Assembly (NCBI GenBank): GCA_003427395.1
Contig: BFEA01000031.1
Span: forward strand, 74,003-126,396
DNA: 52,394 bases
DNA from: Chara braunii
Taxonomy: Eukaryota; Streptophyta; Charophyceae; Charales; Characeae
Direction of reading: 5' to 3'
Position numbers and translations under genes: made by a program. Numbering within the stretch: position 1 is the stretch's first letter; every line of letters starts with the position of its first letter. Positions 1-9,750 of this stretch are shown piece by piece. The notes beneath the pieces are model-generated. The model ran no database searches. It was not told where the DNA came from and was given only the letters and a program-made list of their open reading frames with translations.

Positions 1-78
<78 letters not shown>
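1..78. repeat. (GA)n microsatellite
   Basis: An uninterrupted GA dinucleotide run opens the window, so its true left end is unknown. It lies inside the presumed 3' LTR of the minus-strand gypsy element. Confidence 0.97.
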
Positions 79-81
<3 letters not shown>

Positions 82-159
82 GGCGGAGGAACAGAGGGAG
101 AGAAGGCAAGGCCTTCCTCCCCGGTACGTGATCCGTTAGCTATGGCACGGCAGGGGCCG

Positions 160-258
160 CTGTGCTGCTTCCTTCTCACCGCTGTACTCGCCTTCTCCTC
201 GCTGGCCATTGTGCTGCTTCCTTCTCGCCGCTGTACTCGCCTTCTCCTCAGTGCTCAG
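160..258. repeat. 49-bp tandem duplication
   Basis: Two adjacent near-identical 49-base units, each containing TGTGCTGCTTCCTTCT and CCGCTGTACTCGCCTTCTCC. They sit within the presumed LTR of the neighbouring retroelement. Confidence 0.85.
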
Positions 259-700
259 GCTAACGCTGCTCGCGCTGCGCTAATCCTGCTAACGCTGTAA
301 TGCTGCGCTAATCCTGAAGACTAATGTCCTATCTCGTCTAACCTACCAACTGAGGCTGGTACCCAGCTGATATAGTGCTGGGTCGGCCTCAGTCCTACTG
401 AGGTCCTTCGGGTCTGGACGGTTGATCAGGCCCAACGGTTCAGATCCGATTTCGGAATCTGAAAATGGGCGCCAACTGCACCGTCGGCTCGGCCTACTGA
501 TGAACCGGTACCTGGCCTAAACGAACTAGCCGTTGGGTCTGGTGGGGTCTAAACGAGGCCTACCGAACCCTAAGCTGAACCGACGGGTCCTAGGCCTACC
601 TGGACCTAAACTGGGCCCGGCGTGACCTGTACCTAGGCCTAAACTGTGCCTATTTCATAACCGGGCCCTAACCGGGGCCCGTGTGGTATCAGTATGCCAC

Positions 701-716
701 TCATTCCTCCCCTTGA
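701..716 (-). other. Polypurine tract of element 1
   Basis: Read on the minus strand this is a purine-rich run just after the last pol codon and just before the presumed TG of the LTR. In LTR retroelements this primes plus-strand DNA synthesis. Confidence 0.5.
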
Positions 717-724
717 AGACCGAG

Positions 725-1630
725 CTAACTGCGAGGGCGAAGCTGTCTGTCCGTTGTCCGTACGGGGCGGGCAGGTTGGGCAGCTTCCTTAGCAAGTCGC
801 CGTTTTTCGTAATGCGCGAAGATGAGGGGTGATGTCGCCTTCATGTCAGCTCGTGAAATCCAGCGTGTGTCATTAGGATCGCATTGCTTGAATGTAACTT
901 TGTACTGCATTAGCTTGTTGCCATGCTTGCGATGAGTGAGAACGCGGTCAACCTCCTGGTGACCATCCATTGAAGGAGGGTTGTGTGACCGTCTGCCCGG
1001 GAAGTCCGCTGAGGAGGCTGGAGTGTAGACCGCCAGCTTTGAAGCGTGAAATATCAGGTGGACCGTCAAATGCGGGGGAATCTCGATTATGAAAGATGGA
1101 CCCGCGGGGCTGTCGCCAGCTGCTAAAGTGACCTTCCATGGCACAAACCACTTAGGGAGGAGCTTGCGCGAGACGTTCTGCTCGAGCGCAAATTCCTCGG
1201 GGGTGACCCAAACCATGTCGCCAGCGCAGATTGGACATGGGATGCAGCGCCTGTTCGCTTGCTGCTGCATACGGACCTGAGCCTTTTGCATGTTTGTGCG
1301 GGCTTTGGCCAGCAGTTCTCTATACTTCCATGTAGAAGCGGGGGAGCAAGAGGCGTCGATATCGGCAACCCGTGGAAGCAAAATGTCTGCGAAGATACGT
1401 CCTTTCTGTCCACCGAGATGTAATTCGAATGGAGTCACGCCAATCGCCGGGTGCACGAAAGTGTTGTAGGCAAACTCGATGTCAGGAAGGCGGCCAACCC
1501 AGTCCTTCTGATCCGAGCGGATGAGTGTGCAGAGCATCATCTGTGCAGTTTTGTGCGCACATTCCGTTTGCCCATCCGTTTGAGAATGATGTGCGGAACT
1601 CGGTTTCATGCTGGTGCCGGATTCCACCAT
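725..1630 (-). pseudogene. Gypsy element 1: integrase C-terminal half with chromodomain-like tail
   Basis: About 300 codons on the minus strand. It contains the integrase block with the third catalytic residue (SSAHHSQTDGQTE), the DWVGRLPDIEFAYN and GVTPFELHLG blocks, and a basic linker. The GDMVWVTPEEF (GPY/F-type) region follows, with HLTVHLIFHASKL and a C-terminal chromo-like segment (VDRVLTHRKHGNKLMQYKV). It ends in RQLRPRS immediately before the polypurine tract, as in the sister element, which ends in DRRLRPRPGLTS. Start position is arbitrary, because the fragment is the downstream half of a broken integrase. Confidence 0.9.
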
Positions 1631-2988
1631 GAATGTCGTTCAAAAGGCTGACATGAAACGAGTGTCGCGGTCGCTAACGATGTCTTCCGGAACGTCGTGG
1701 CTGCAAAACCAGCCGGTATGCAAAAGTCATGCGAGCTCAGGAGCCGTCGCATGATACTTGCACGAAAGAAATCAAGCGTACGTTCAACGACCGTGAGAAT
1801 ACCATCACGAAGGCGATCACGAGGGAAAGGACCGGTCACATCCATAGCAATGGAAAGATCTGGTTCCTGAGGAATCGGCAATGGTTTCAGTTCGCCGTAC
1901 GGAGGTTGATGGTGCTCTTTGTTCCGGTGGCAAACTGCGCACGACTGAATGTACCAGTTGACGTCGCTGATGATGTTCGGCCAGTGAAATCGCTGGCGGA
2001 GTCGGGCAAGTGTGCGTGCGACGCCAAGGTGTCCCACCAACCGGGAATCATGGTATTCGCCAAGGAGGCGAGTGCGCAAGATGCGGTCTTGGGGAACACA
2101 CAACAAGTCATTACCTCGTGTATGAAGAAACAAGTAGTCGTCAACAATGCGGTAATTGTTTGTCGGCGGTTGATCCGATGATAAGTCCGCATAGAGTGTG
2201 GAGAATCCCGGATCCGGCTTGTAGTCGTTTATGACATGTTGTTGCAGGTCCTCGCCGAGGCCGGATGTGGAGTGCACCAATGCGCAAAGATCAGGTCTTC
2301 GCGAGAGAGCATCCACTGCCTTGTTCGAGGAGCCCGGTATATGCTTGGAGGTGAAGTCGAACTGGTCAATGAAGTACATCCACCGACCGATCGTGTTGCT
2401 CACCGTGTCTTGCGTCTTGTAATAAGTCAACGGATTGTTGTCCGTTGCCCACGTGAATCGCCGATGCCCGAGGAGAAAGTGACGCCAACACTTAAGTACG
2501 GTGACAAAAGCTAGCAGTTCCTTCTTCCTTTCATCATCAAGAGTATTGATGGGCGGCACATTTTGGCTAAAGTACTCAACCGAATTCCAGTCTGTGCCGT
2601 CATGCTGTTCCGAAATCGTGCCAATGCCGTAGCCGGAAGCGTCCGTAGTCACTTTGGTAGGCAAGGTCGGATCAAAGAGGCTTAAGACGGGAGCTTGGAG
2701 CAAAGTCGTGTTCGGTGTATGGAACTCGTGTTGGGCTTCGTCATTGAACTCGAAAGGCACCAAGGGGGACTGAAGTCGCGACAATGGTGCAGCGATCCGT
2801 TGAAAACCTTTGACGAAGCGCATATAATATGATGCTAAGCCAAGAAAGGAGCGGACGTCGGTAGTACACTTGAGGTCTGACCAATCTTGAATGACTTGTA
2901 CTTTGTCCGCGAGCGGACGAATGCCTTGCAGCGTAACGTAATGGCCGAAGTACTCCAACTCTTGCTGAGTTGCTGGGCAAACTCGCAC
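1606..2988 (-). pseudogene. Gypsy element 1: RT connection, RNase H and integrase N-terminus
   Basis: About 460 codons open on the minus strand. It begins with QQELEYFGHYVT and SFLGLASYYMRF (end of RT), followed by RNase H blocks (TTDASGYGIG, VEYFSQ, ERKKELLAF, FTWATDNNPL, NKAVDALSRRPD). The integrase HHCC zinc-binding module comes next (GHLGVARTLARLRQ and CAVCHRNK), then the first catalytic Asp in IAMDVTGPFP. The frame is then lost. The correct continuation, including the second catalytic Asp in VSDRDTRFMS, can be read in another frame around 1655-1720 and hits a TGA shortly after MSAF. Confidence 0.9.
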
Positions 2989-3281
2989 TTGTCGCGGTTT
3001 GCCTTGTACTTGGCGATACGGAGCCGCTCCAAAACGGCGCGAAGGTGTTCGAGGTGCTCGTCTAGCGACCGTCTATAAACCAATATATCATCGAGGTAAA
3101 TGAGTACGGTGTGGTTGAGCAGGTCACGGAATTTCGTCGTCATTGCCGCTTGGAAAGTAGCCGGGGCATTGGTGTGACCGAAAAGCATGACGATCCACTC
3201 AAAGTGCCCATACCACGTCTTGAATGCGGTTTTGTACCGATCTTTTGGCTGGATCTCAATCTGGTGATATCTTGAGGTCAA
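2835..3281 (-). pseudogene. Gypsy element 1: reverse transcriptase palm with YLDD
   Basis: This fragment is the direct continuation of RT in another frame. It starts at the YHQIEI block, carries the F(G)..NAPATFQ motif and the catalytic YLDDILVY, then reaches ANRDKCEFA. The metal-binding aspartates are therefore still encoded. After CEFA the frame is lost: about eight extra bases (CAGCAACT, nearly repeating the following CAGCAAGA) shift the frame, so the connection domain continues in the next fragment. A single polymerase without the frameshifts would be normal for the family. Confidence 0.9.
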
Positions 3282-4056
3282 GCTTCGAGAAGTACTTGGC
3301 GCCGCCTAGTTGCTCGAGAAGATCATCGATCCGAGGGAGAGGGCCGACGTTCGTGATTGTTTGCACGTTAAGTTTTCGATAGTCGATGCACAAACGAAGA
3401 CCCTTGTTCTTCTTCCAGACTAAGAGAACGGGAGCACCGTATGGCGAACAGCTAGGGCGAATCCATCCCTTGGCCAAGAGGTCATCTAGTTGTGCCCGAA
3501 GCACTTGAAGTTCCTCTTCCCTCATGCGGTACATACATCCGCGCGGAGGTACGGCGCCGTCCTGGAGAGTGATCTCGTGGCGTATGGGCCGATCCGGTAC
3601 GACTCCGGCGGGATCTTGGAAAACATCCTCATAGCTGTCCAAAAACTCAATGATGCGTGGGTCCGATGTGTCCGTCTTGGGCTGATCATCCGGTGGGAGG
3701 GCGTGAAGAAAACATATGCCCATCTCCTCGATGTCGTTCTGCCGGATGGATTGGCGAATGCTCGTCGCGGAGACCACGTGGCAACCAATCGAAAGATGAG
3801 GAAGTGGCACCGTACACGGGACTAGTTCGCCACGCTGATAACGAACGTGAACGGTGCATCGATAAAAGTTCATCGGATGGTCTTCGCTTTGCAGCCACGA
3901 CATGCCTAAGATCATATCGAATGACACGGTCTGGCATGCTAGCGGGGCAAAGTACACAGGCACGAAGTCAACGCAACGGTCGATTGACTTTTTCGTGTGA
4001 CCATCGGCCACCGTGATGTGCGTAGGCTGACTTTTCCTTCAAACGCGCGGGCCTAG
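3256..4056 (-). pseudogene. Gypsy element 1: protease tail and N-terminal reverse transcriptase
   Basis: The minus-strand frame starts inside the retropepsin domain. It keeps the second conserved block (DMILGMSWL) but has lost the catalytic DSG, which should lie upstream. The frame extends through a TGA (ARV-stop-RK, where the sister element has ARVWRK) into the junction near 4056. It then runs into the RT fingers and palm, with the [29 protein letters not shown] and [12 protein letters not shown] blocks typical of gypsy RT. It ends at a frameshift just after KLDLK: about five bases are missing relative to element 2, which reads [11 protein letters not shown] there. Confidence 0.88.
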
Positions 4057-4537
4057 CCCGGTACGTTGTCGAGCGCTTTGGTCCGGCACCGCACAGGGCA
4101 GCGCGGGACCCTCCTGGCCGCGTCACGCAGGAGGTGGTCTAAATCCTCGTCGCGAATATACATGGAGCTTCCGCAAGCCGCTCCGGCCAAGTGCGCCAGC
4201 CATACCTCTCGCGATCCCCTACGACAGGATAGGGCCTACGCGAGGCACGACTTACCTCCACCTTACGGGAGTTATCACCTCCCTTCAGTTGGCGTATCCC
4301 TGCTGAGCTACCAGTCGACAGTACGAAAGCTGATAAGTTGCAATCGCAGAGGTGGACCAGCTAAGGGTGTTTCTAGTTCGTTGTCGCATAGGGGGTACGC
4401 ACGGTATTACTCCTCTATCGAACCCGCACACGAATCGGCATCTTGGGGGGCTGAGGTCCCAAGCGCGACTCATCGCCGGTCGACTAGGACGCATCCCACA
4501 CGCCACGCGCACACCACTATAAAGAACATAAAAGCAA

Positions 4538-4562
4538 ACACACACACACACACACATACATA
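4538..4562. repeat. (CA)n microsatellite
   Basis: CA-dinucleotide run inside the left repeat arm. The inverted arm has a related GTGTGTGTG run near 44673-44682, so the microsatellite was probably present in the ancestral repeat. Confidence 0.9.
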
Positions 4563-5869
4563 TACGTACACAGAACGACACAGAACAAACAACGCGACAA
4601 CACTCCTAGTCCTTTAGTAGCCATCCCATAACTTTCCGATGAGGAAATCGGATAGGCGTCGCGCGCGAGGCTTAGTATAAAACCGCGCGGACGCAGGGCT
4701 AACTCATATCGACTCGCAATGCAAGCAAACGCAAGAAGTCGCAATGATGGCGTACTATATAGTACCCATACTCATGCGGTCCTCGTTAACCTCGAGGGTC
4801 GCATTCGACATTCAAGTGTCGGGTGACACGCGCCTTGAGGGTTAATCTCTCGACGTTGGACAACCGCCAAGTGCGGTTGAGAACCACACTCTCTTATGCA
4901 CCCTGTGGAGAGTGGGTGGTACACAGGTTCATACCTGTGGTGACAATCCTCTTTTATGACCCTAGAGACCAACTCCACCATCTAGGGACTGAAGAGGAAT
5001 CAAGAGGTTTGATTTTGACGCATGCCAAGGACTACAACGTCCAACCATAGAAACTCGAAAAAGCAAAGGATAAGAGGGAAAGTCTCATTTCCCTCAAAAA
5101 TATAATTTGTTTAACCCTTACGCGCGGTCATTGTAGGCCGCACAAAACATTCAAGACATATATATTCACATATATATAGAGGGTTATTAATATAGGACGA
5201 TCACTTCTCACAGTCACAGTGAGACTCCTCTCAGCCATATGTATATGTATGTGAGCGTAGGCAGTCAAAGCCAAAGTCCGAATCACCAAACATACCTGCA
5301 ATCACATCAAAGATCCAACCAAAAGTTCATGCACTACACGAGGTCAACTTCAACCATTCTCTGCATTCACACCCTTTGCTTTCAGCTATACAAGCCTCAC
5401 TCTTTGTGCAACTCTCAAAATAAAATACTCAGTATTTTTATTTAAATGGTCATTCAAATAAAGTTCGGGCGAAAACACAACAAAACAATTTAAATCACAA
5501 GGCTAAAGCCTTTAGGTTGAGTGGCAGGAGTGGATTGGAGTTGAATCGTAAACTGACGAGTCGACAACCGACCTGTTATCAGTGATAACAAAAGGTGATC
5601 CTTGTAGGATCAAGCTGAATCTATCCCATATTCTAAACCAATCGATTAAGAAGACCAGTAACACAAGACAGACCAATCCCCATACTAAAGTCATAAGTGT
5701 ATAGGGAATACAACTCCATAACACATTCTCATCCAAGATCATTTTACAAGCTAAGCCTGAGCCTGCCTTTAAGCCAGTGTCCAAAGAAAGGTAGCCCCTG
5801 ACAGAATCTCCTCTATAGAGACTGGATCGCCAGAATCGTCACCTGTCAAAATATAATCTACCTCCTCTA

Positions 5870-6190
5870 AGCTAAAAAAAATTCGGCAATGCTTCCCATA
5901 GGAGAAGTGCCTTTTCAGAATTTATATCAGTCCGAATATGAAAACAAAAATAGTCCTCAATTTTTCAAAGTTCAATTTTGTCTAACTCCCTGAATTAGCA
6001 AAAATTTGGGCAGCACTCCCTTTAGGAAAGGAGACTTCTCAGATTTCTACTAAGCCATATATAAAATTTAGACAAGTTGAACTTTGAAAAGTCAAATTTG
6101 ACTAACTCCTTGGATTTGCAGAAAATTTTGGCAGCGCTCCCGTAGAGAAAGTAGCTCACCAAAATTTATACAAAACCAAGTATAACAAAT
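5870..6190 (-). repeat. Three ~120-bp tandem units (left arm)
   Basis: Three successive units, read on the minus strand. Each contains a TATAAATT-type start, an AGxxxCTTTTCCTACGGGAAGC-like segment, GCTGCCGAAATTTT-like text and an AGTTAGxCAAATTTGAC-like tail. The core motifs lie at 5882-5902, 6007-6026 and 6127-6146. The same three units recur in the opposite orientation at 43070-43420. Confidence 0.75.
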
Positions 6191-6465
6191 GATCCCAGAA
6201 AATGCAGAAATTGACCTAAGTAAAATAAAGTTAGCTCAGAAAATGCAGAAATTGAACTAACTCCTATCGCTCTAGCACGTGGTGAGCAACTAAAGCAACT
6301 ACCTGTCAAACTGAAACTCAGACTAAGTAGTAGTCGCACTCAGTCACATGCAGGCCAAACCACAAGGGTAAGTACTCTCACCATCCCCAAGTCAACCTGA
6401 ACAAACAATAGTTCGTAGTCTTTCGGTGATTTATCCCTTTATACCCTGCTTACATAAGGCATAAA

Positions 6466-6669
6466 GCTAGACCACCCAAACTTATGGAAACCTGCCTAGC
6501 TCAGCCATATACACAAACACAGGGCACAACAACTTTTCTCTTCTTTAGGCATATGACTAGGCCACCCTAGTCGCCCTGAACTGTTTAAGTATCCATATTA
6601 TGTATAACTGTCTGCCCTTAGTCTTATAAGGTAGCATATGACAGAACCGATCAACTTACTTCGAGGTCC
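6466..6669 (-). repeat. Three hairpin units spaced 89 bp (left arm)
   Basis: Hairpins lie at 6466-6500 (outer stem GCTAG/CTAGC), 6555-6572 (perfect 7-bp stem GACTAGG/CCTAGTC on the minus strand) and 6644-6669 (GGACC/GGTTC). Their starts are exactly 89 bp apart. They align with hairpins 7, 6 and 5 of the plus-strand array at 42198-42813, with the stems kept but the sequences changed. Confidence 0.6.
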
Positions 6670-6741
6670 AGCCTGCCCCTTCTTACCACAAGTTTATTCT
6701 TAATTAATACTCTCTTCGGTTATGATAAGCTGTAGTCAGAA

Positions 6742-7231
6742 TGTAACGAGTGCGAGGCTGAGGGGGACAGGGAGAGCCGAGGGAGAGGAGAGGGAGAGAG
6801 AGAGAGAGAGAGAGAGTGAGAGCACACACACACACTCACTCACTCGACACGACTGAGGGTCGGACGCAGACACAGTGACAAGGACACAAAGTCGAAGTCT
6901 TGGATTCTGAATGCCCAACAGGAGCAAGTCCCACTGAGTACGAGTACAACAGCTGAACTGGTACGAGACTGGTCCCCGTATTGTACGGGGCACCGGTATA
7001 AGTACCGGGTGTCCGGTACAGTACCGGGGGCAGATCTACAAAAGCCCCGAGGGCAGAACTGCAAAGTGTGGTATTTGAAAGTGGCGCCCGAATTGCAGCA
7101 TGGCGTCAGTTGTCCAAAATCTGATGGTACCAAAGGAGGGGTTAAGAAAAAGGGTGCCAGGTCGAAAACAGGAAGCAACAGAAACAACAAAAAGATGAAC
7201 CAGGGATCGAGCCCTGGTGGAGTCCGTAACA
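6742..7231 (-). repeat. LTR (490 bp) of a minus-strand gypsy element
   Basis: On the minus strand this begins TGTTACGG at 7231, directly after a purine tract (minus reading of 7232-7246, AGAGGGAGGGGATAG type), and ends GTTACA at 6742. That gives the canonical TG...CA ends. It contains a TATAAG-like box inside a CCGGTA/TACCGG inverted repeat, and a perfect CCCCGTA/TACGGGG hairpin at 6974-6990. It is probably the 3' LTR of the element whose integrase chromodomain survives at 8294-8593. Confidence 0.6.
6797..6844. repeat. (GA)n followed by (CA)n/(CACT)n
   Basis: A GA run grades into CACACA and CTCACTCACT. It lies inside the 490-bp LTR. Confidence 0.95.
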
Positions 7232-7246
7232 CTATCCCCTCCCTCT
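7232..7246 (-). other. Polypurine tract
   Basis: The minus-strand reading is a near-pure purine run immediately before the TGTTAC start of the LTR. This fits the plus-strand primer site of an LTR retroelement. Confidence 0.55.
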
Positions 7247-8293
7247 AGAAGGCAACGTCCCGGCTGCCAAAAGTCATGAAGCCATGCTGAAAGCTGTGAA
7301 GGACGGGACGGGGCCGATCACTGGTCAACAAGTCTAAGGAGGAAGAGGGGTATAATGTAGGTGATAAGGCACAGGGTGTGGTGTTGGTGGGCTGTGAACA
7401 GGGCTATCCTACTGGTGGGCTAAGGGTATTGCAGGGAAACAGGATAGTCCTATTGTTGTTCTACAAGGGTGAACAGGGGATAGGGTATTCCTACTGATGT
7501 TCTACAATGGGAAACTAGTAATAGGGTATTCCTATTGATGTTCTACAAGGGTGAACGGGGTATTTCTATTGAAATTCTACAAGGTTATGGGTTGTCAGGG
7601 GATGAAAAATAAAATAAAAGAATTGTATGTTGCAGGTTCGAGGGCACAGTTCACATGTACAAGGGCTGGGGTGTCTGATGGGATCTTGGTACACAGTCTG
7701 AGGTCTGTAATGGGTCAAGGGGTCTGGGGGGGATCTTCAAGTGTCTTGATCAGCAGCAAGAAAGGGGTCTTCGGAGGTCTTGAGCAGGTCCCAAAGTAGG
7801 CAGCAAGGCGGTCTTCAGCGGCTGCGATAGGAGGTAGTCGTAGAGGTAGTCCAAAAGGCCAAAGCCGAAGTGATCAGGTGCGTCCGGTACATGATTAGCA
7901 ATGGAGTCTGATCCGGTAGCAAGGGAGTCGCAGACTGGTACATGGTTCATGTGACAAGTAGTTGCTCCAGGGAGTCTGCGAGGCAGGGTGTCAGCCGTTG
8001 TAGCAGCCTGGTGGCCAATCCAGCTGCATAATCTCCATGAACAGTGATGCAGCAAGCCATCGCCCTTGTGCGCATGCCATTAGATCCTTTATCGCCGGTC
8101 GTCACGCAGGTCCACCAACATTGGACGAGATGGACAAGGAAGTGGAGAGGACGAATGGGGCAAGGCTACGCGAGGAACAACGGGAAATCAGACATCGGTA
8201 AGTGGGTCAAGGGCAAGGGTGGTTGTGGCGGGGATGTGTGTAGCGCAAGGTGGCGAGGTTGTAGCAGGGTTTAAGCAAAGGTTCAGGGTTTAG
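7247..8293. other. Gene-free stretch between chromodomain and LTR
   Basis: G-rich DNA with the 41-bp tandem array but no coding frame I trust. By position it is the 3' non-coding region of the minus-strand gypsy element. Confidence 0.5.
7408..7585. repeat. 41-bp degenerate tandem repeat, about 4.3 units
   Basis: Units begin at 7408 and 7449 and then at about 41-bp steps. Each contains CCTA(C/T)TG(A/G)TGTTCTACAA-like text ending in ATAGGGTATT. The last full unit is shortened to 34 bp. The array lies between a retroelement integrase end and its LTR, that is, in a 3' untranslated region. Confidence 0.8.
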
Positions 8294-8593
8294 TCAGGGT
8301 ATGGGCAGGGGGGATAGCAAGGATGCAGGGTGGGAACGATCATAGGCACAGACAAGTCTCATGGCATTCTTAAGATTTTCAAGGGGTTCCTATATTGATT
8401 TTTCGTCAGGGTATCCGGTCCATTTGACTTTGTATTCAATGATTGGTTCCAGATGGTTTGCGACTTGGGTTGTTCTTCTTCCTATGATTGATTCGACTAT
8501 GAATTCTGGTCCAGTGGGAAGCATGATAGATGGAGGTCGAGGATATGGGCAATCAGCGAACTGAGGCGGGGATTCGTTGTCAGGCGGCCACAA
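8294..8593 (-). pseudogene. Integrase C-terminus with chromodomain (third gypsy element)
   Basis: The minus-strand frame reads EFIVESIIGRR, then YKVKWTGYPDEKSI, an in-frame TAG where Trp is expected, then EPLENLKNAMRL and a stop at 8294-8296. This is the classic chromodomain pattern (E..V..I...R, Y.VKW.GYP.E..WEP..NL). In Ty3/gypsy chromoviruses it sits at the integrase C-terminus and targets insertion to marked chromatin. Upstream integrase is missing, so the element is truncated. The Trp-to-TAG change shows decay. It is distinct from element 1, whose chromo-like tail is far more diverged. Confidence 0.85.
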
Positions 8594-9574
8594 GCAGTGC
8601 GTCGCTTGAAATCTGCGGTTTTGGGGCTTAGGCTGAAAGGCAAGTCCGTGTTTTGACAGTACTCTGGTTCAACCGGGCAGCAAAAATTAGAGGAACTTTA
8701 AGCACCCTTGACTTTGGGCGCTGTGAACCTTACGAGTAGCCCTCAAAGATAGCGAGATGGGTAGAAGCACTCGGCTTATCTGGAGACCGTCATTTCCGGC
8801 CGTTCAGAGAGCTGGACCCGGATTGGCCTGCCGCAGAGAGGCATCGCGGGGACAGACCTCGCCGCAACGTTTTTGCAGCATACGACCGGGGTTGGAATGG
8901 GGCCCCGAATTTTTATCTATTTTAGTACCATAATTAGAGATGGGGGAAAAGGGATTAAGACCAGATAGGGAGAAGGGAAAAACATAATATCCCTTAATTT
9001 CCTTATTTTACACGGCATTTAAAACTAAGGGCGGGATACCCTTGTATTTTATGACCTCGGCAATGAATTTAAAAGCATAGAAAAAGACTAAAAATAGAAA
9101 AAAAGAAAAGAAACAAAAGAAATCCGGTTGTATATATATACTTTCTCGGAATGTAATTTTTGGGAATTTACGCTTGATTTACTTTTTCCAACAATAGAAT
9201 TGAGAAAAAGGAAGAATGATTAAGAACAATGAAAGGGACGGGAAATGATGACAATTGGGAGATGGGCCTAATTTCGCCTTGATTACCTGCCGTCAGCTCT
9301 GACCCCGGAAAGATCATTTTCTCTGGATTCTAACAGTTTTCACTACTGCCGATGGTCGAGATTCCCTACGTCGTTTTTCCTGATTTACTTGTTTACTAAT
9401 CTTACCAAAGATAGGGGGTTCCGAGAGCGAGACTCGCGTGGACAACATGAGGTGGTGCTACTTTGGACCGAAAGTATGGTACTTGGCTCGGTATGGGCAC
9501 ATGGTACGGAGAGGTTCTCTATATGGCTCGGTACCGGGCATATTTCTGGCCCAGCATGAGCTCGGCATCAGCAT
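8594..9574. other. Gene-free stretch
   Basis: 8594-8900 is of mixed composition and shows no family I recognise. 8900-9250 is AT-rich with A-tracts, and 9250-9574 becomes GGTAC-rich. I see no ORF, RNA or element ends here that I can support. Confidence 0.4.
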
Positions 9575-9750
9575 ACTTCAGGTTTGGGGACACTATCGCG
9601 GTTTATTTTCAGGTCCGAGACGGCTACAACAGTTATTACAGCTTCGGCACCATTTGTTTCGGGTTCGGAACCACCACGGCAGTACATTCCAGGTTTGGCA
9701 CCAATACGGCCGTTCATTTCAGGTTCGGTACCGTTGCGGCTATCGAGTTA
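9575..9750 (+). repeat. 30-nt degenerate tandem repeats (10-residue period)
   Basis: Units of 30 bases of the form GGTTTGGCACCAATACGGCC plus about ten more bases. If translated they give RFGTNTAVHF-like decapeptides (GFGTTTAVHS, RFGTNTAVHF, RFGTVAAIEL). At least three clear and two or three weaker units are present. The open frame across 9463-9903 follows from the multiple-of-three period and is not good evidence for a gene. Confidence 0.65.

Larger units (their letters stand above)
1..699 (-). repeat. Probable 3' LTR (partial) of minus-strand gypsy element 1
   Basis: On the minus strand, the pol pseudogene ends at 725. A purine-rich stretch follows (minus-strand reading of 701-716, AAGGGGAGGAATGAG type), then TGGCATACTGATACC beginning at 699. 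That order (end of pol, polypurine tract, TG) is the normal start of a 3' LTR. The stretch 300-699 is rich in repeated CCTAAAC and GGCCTA words. The other LTR is not in the window, so the LTR is inferred from position only, and its outer end lies beyond base 1. Confidence 0.5.
725..4056 (-). mobile_element. Ty3/gypsy retrotransposon 1, truncated pol region
   Basis: This minus-strand block carries, in order, a protease tail, reverse transcriptase, RNase H, integrase and a chromodomain-like end. That is the Ty3/gypsy order, with integrase after RNase H. It is clearly dead: the reading frame changes at about 3265-3280 and 2960-2990 and again in the integrase core, and there are in-frame TGA stops in place of Trp codons. 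No gag and no DSG protease active site precede it. At 4057-4068 it is joined directly to an unrelated repeat arm. Its pol resembles that of the second gypsy element (21923-25922, plus strand) along the whole length, so both belong to related lineages. Confidence 0.9.
4069..6720 (-). repeat. Left arm of a ~2.6 kb dispersed inverted repeat
   Basis: Read on the minus strand, this stretch matches 42560-45165 read on the plus strand. Aligned landmarks include the GCGCTCGACA end (4069 / ~45155), the GGTATGAACCTGTG block (4926 / 44291), AGATTCTGTCA next to a TTTCTTTGG block (5780-5805 / 43470-43500), a triplicated ~120-bp unit, and the CACGTG-containing block (6270-6360 / 42900-43010). Identity is patchy with many indels. 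The right arm is followed after 1.8 kb by a gag-like ORF, so this may be a retroelement leader or LTR. Short ORFs inside (for example 4823-5050) read only because of chance openness. Confidence 0.8.

Noticed and set aside
4066-4617. 183-codon plus-strand ORF
   Set aside because: It lies in the repeat arm. The homologous inverted arm at 44550-45160 does not keep this frame, and it includes the CA microsatellite.
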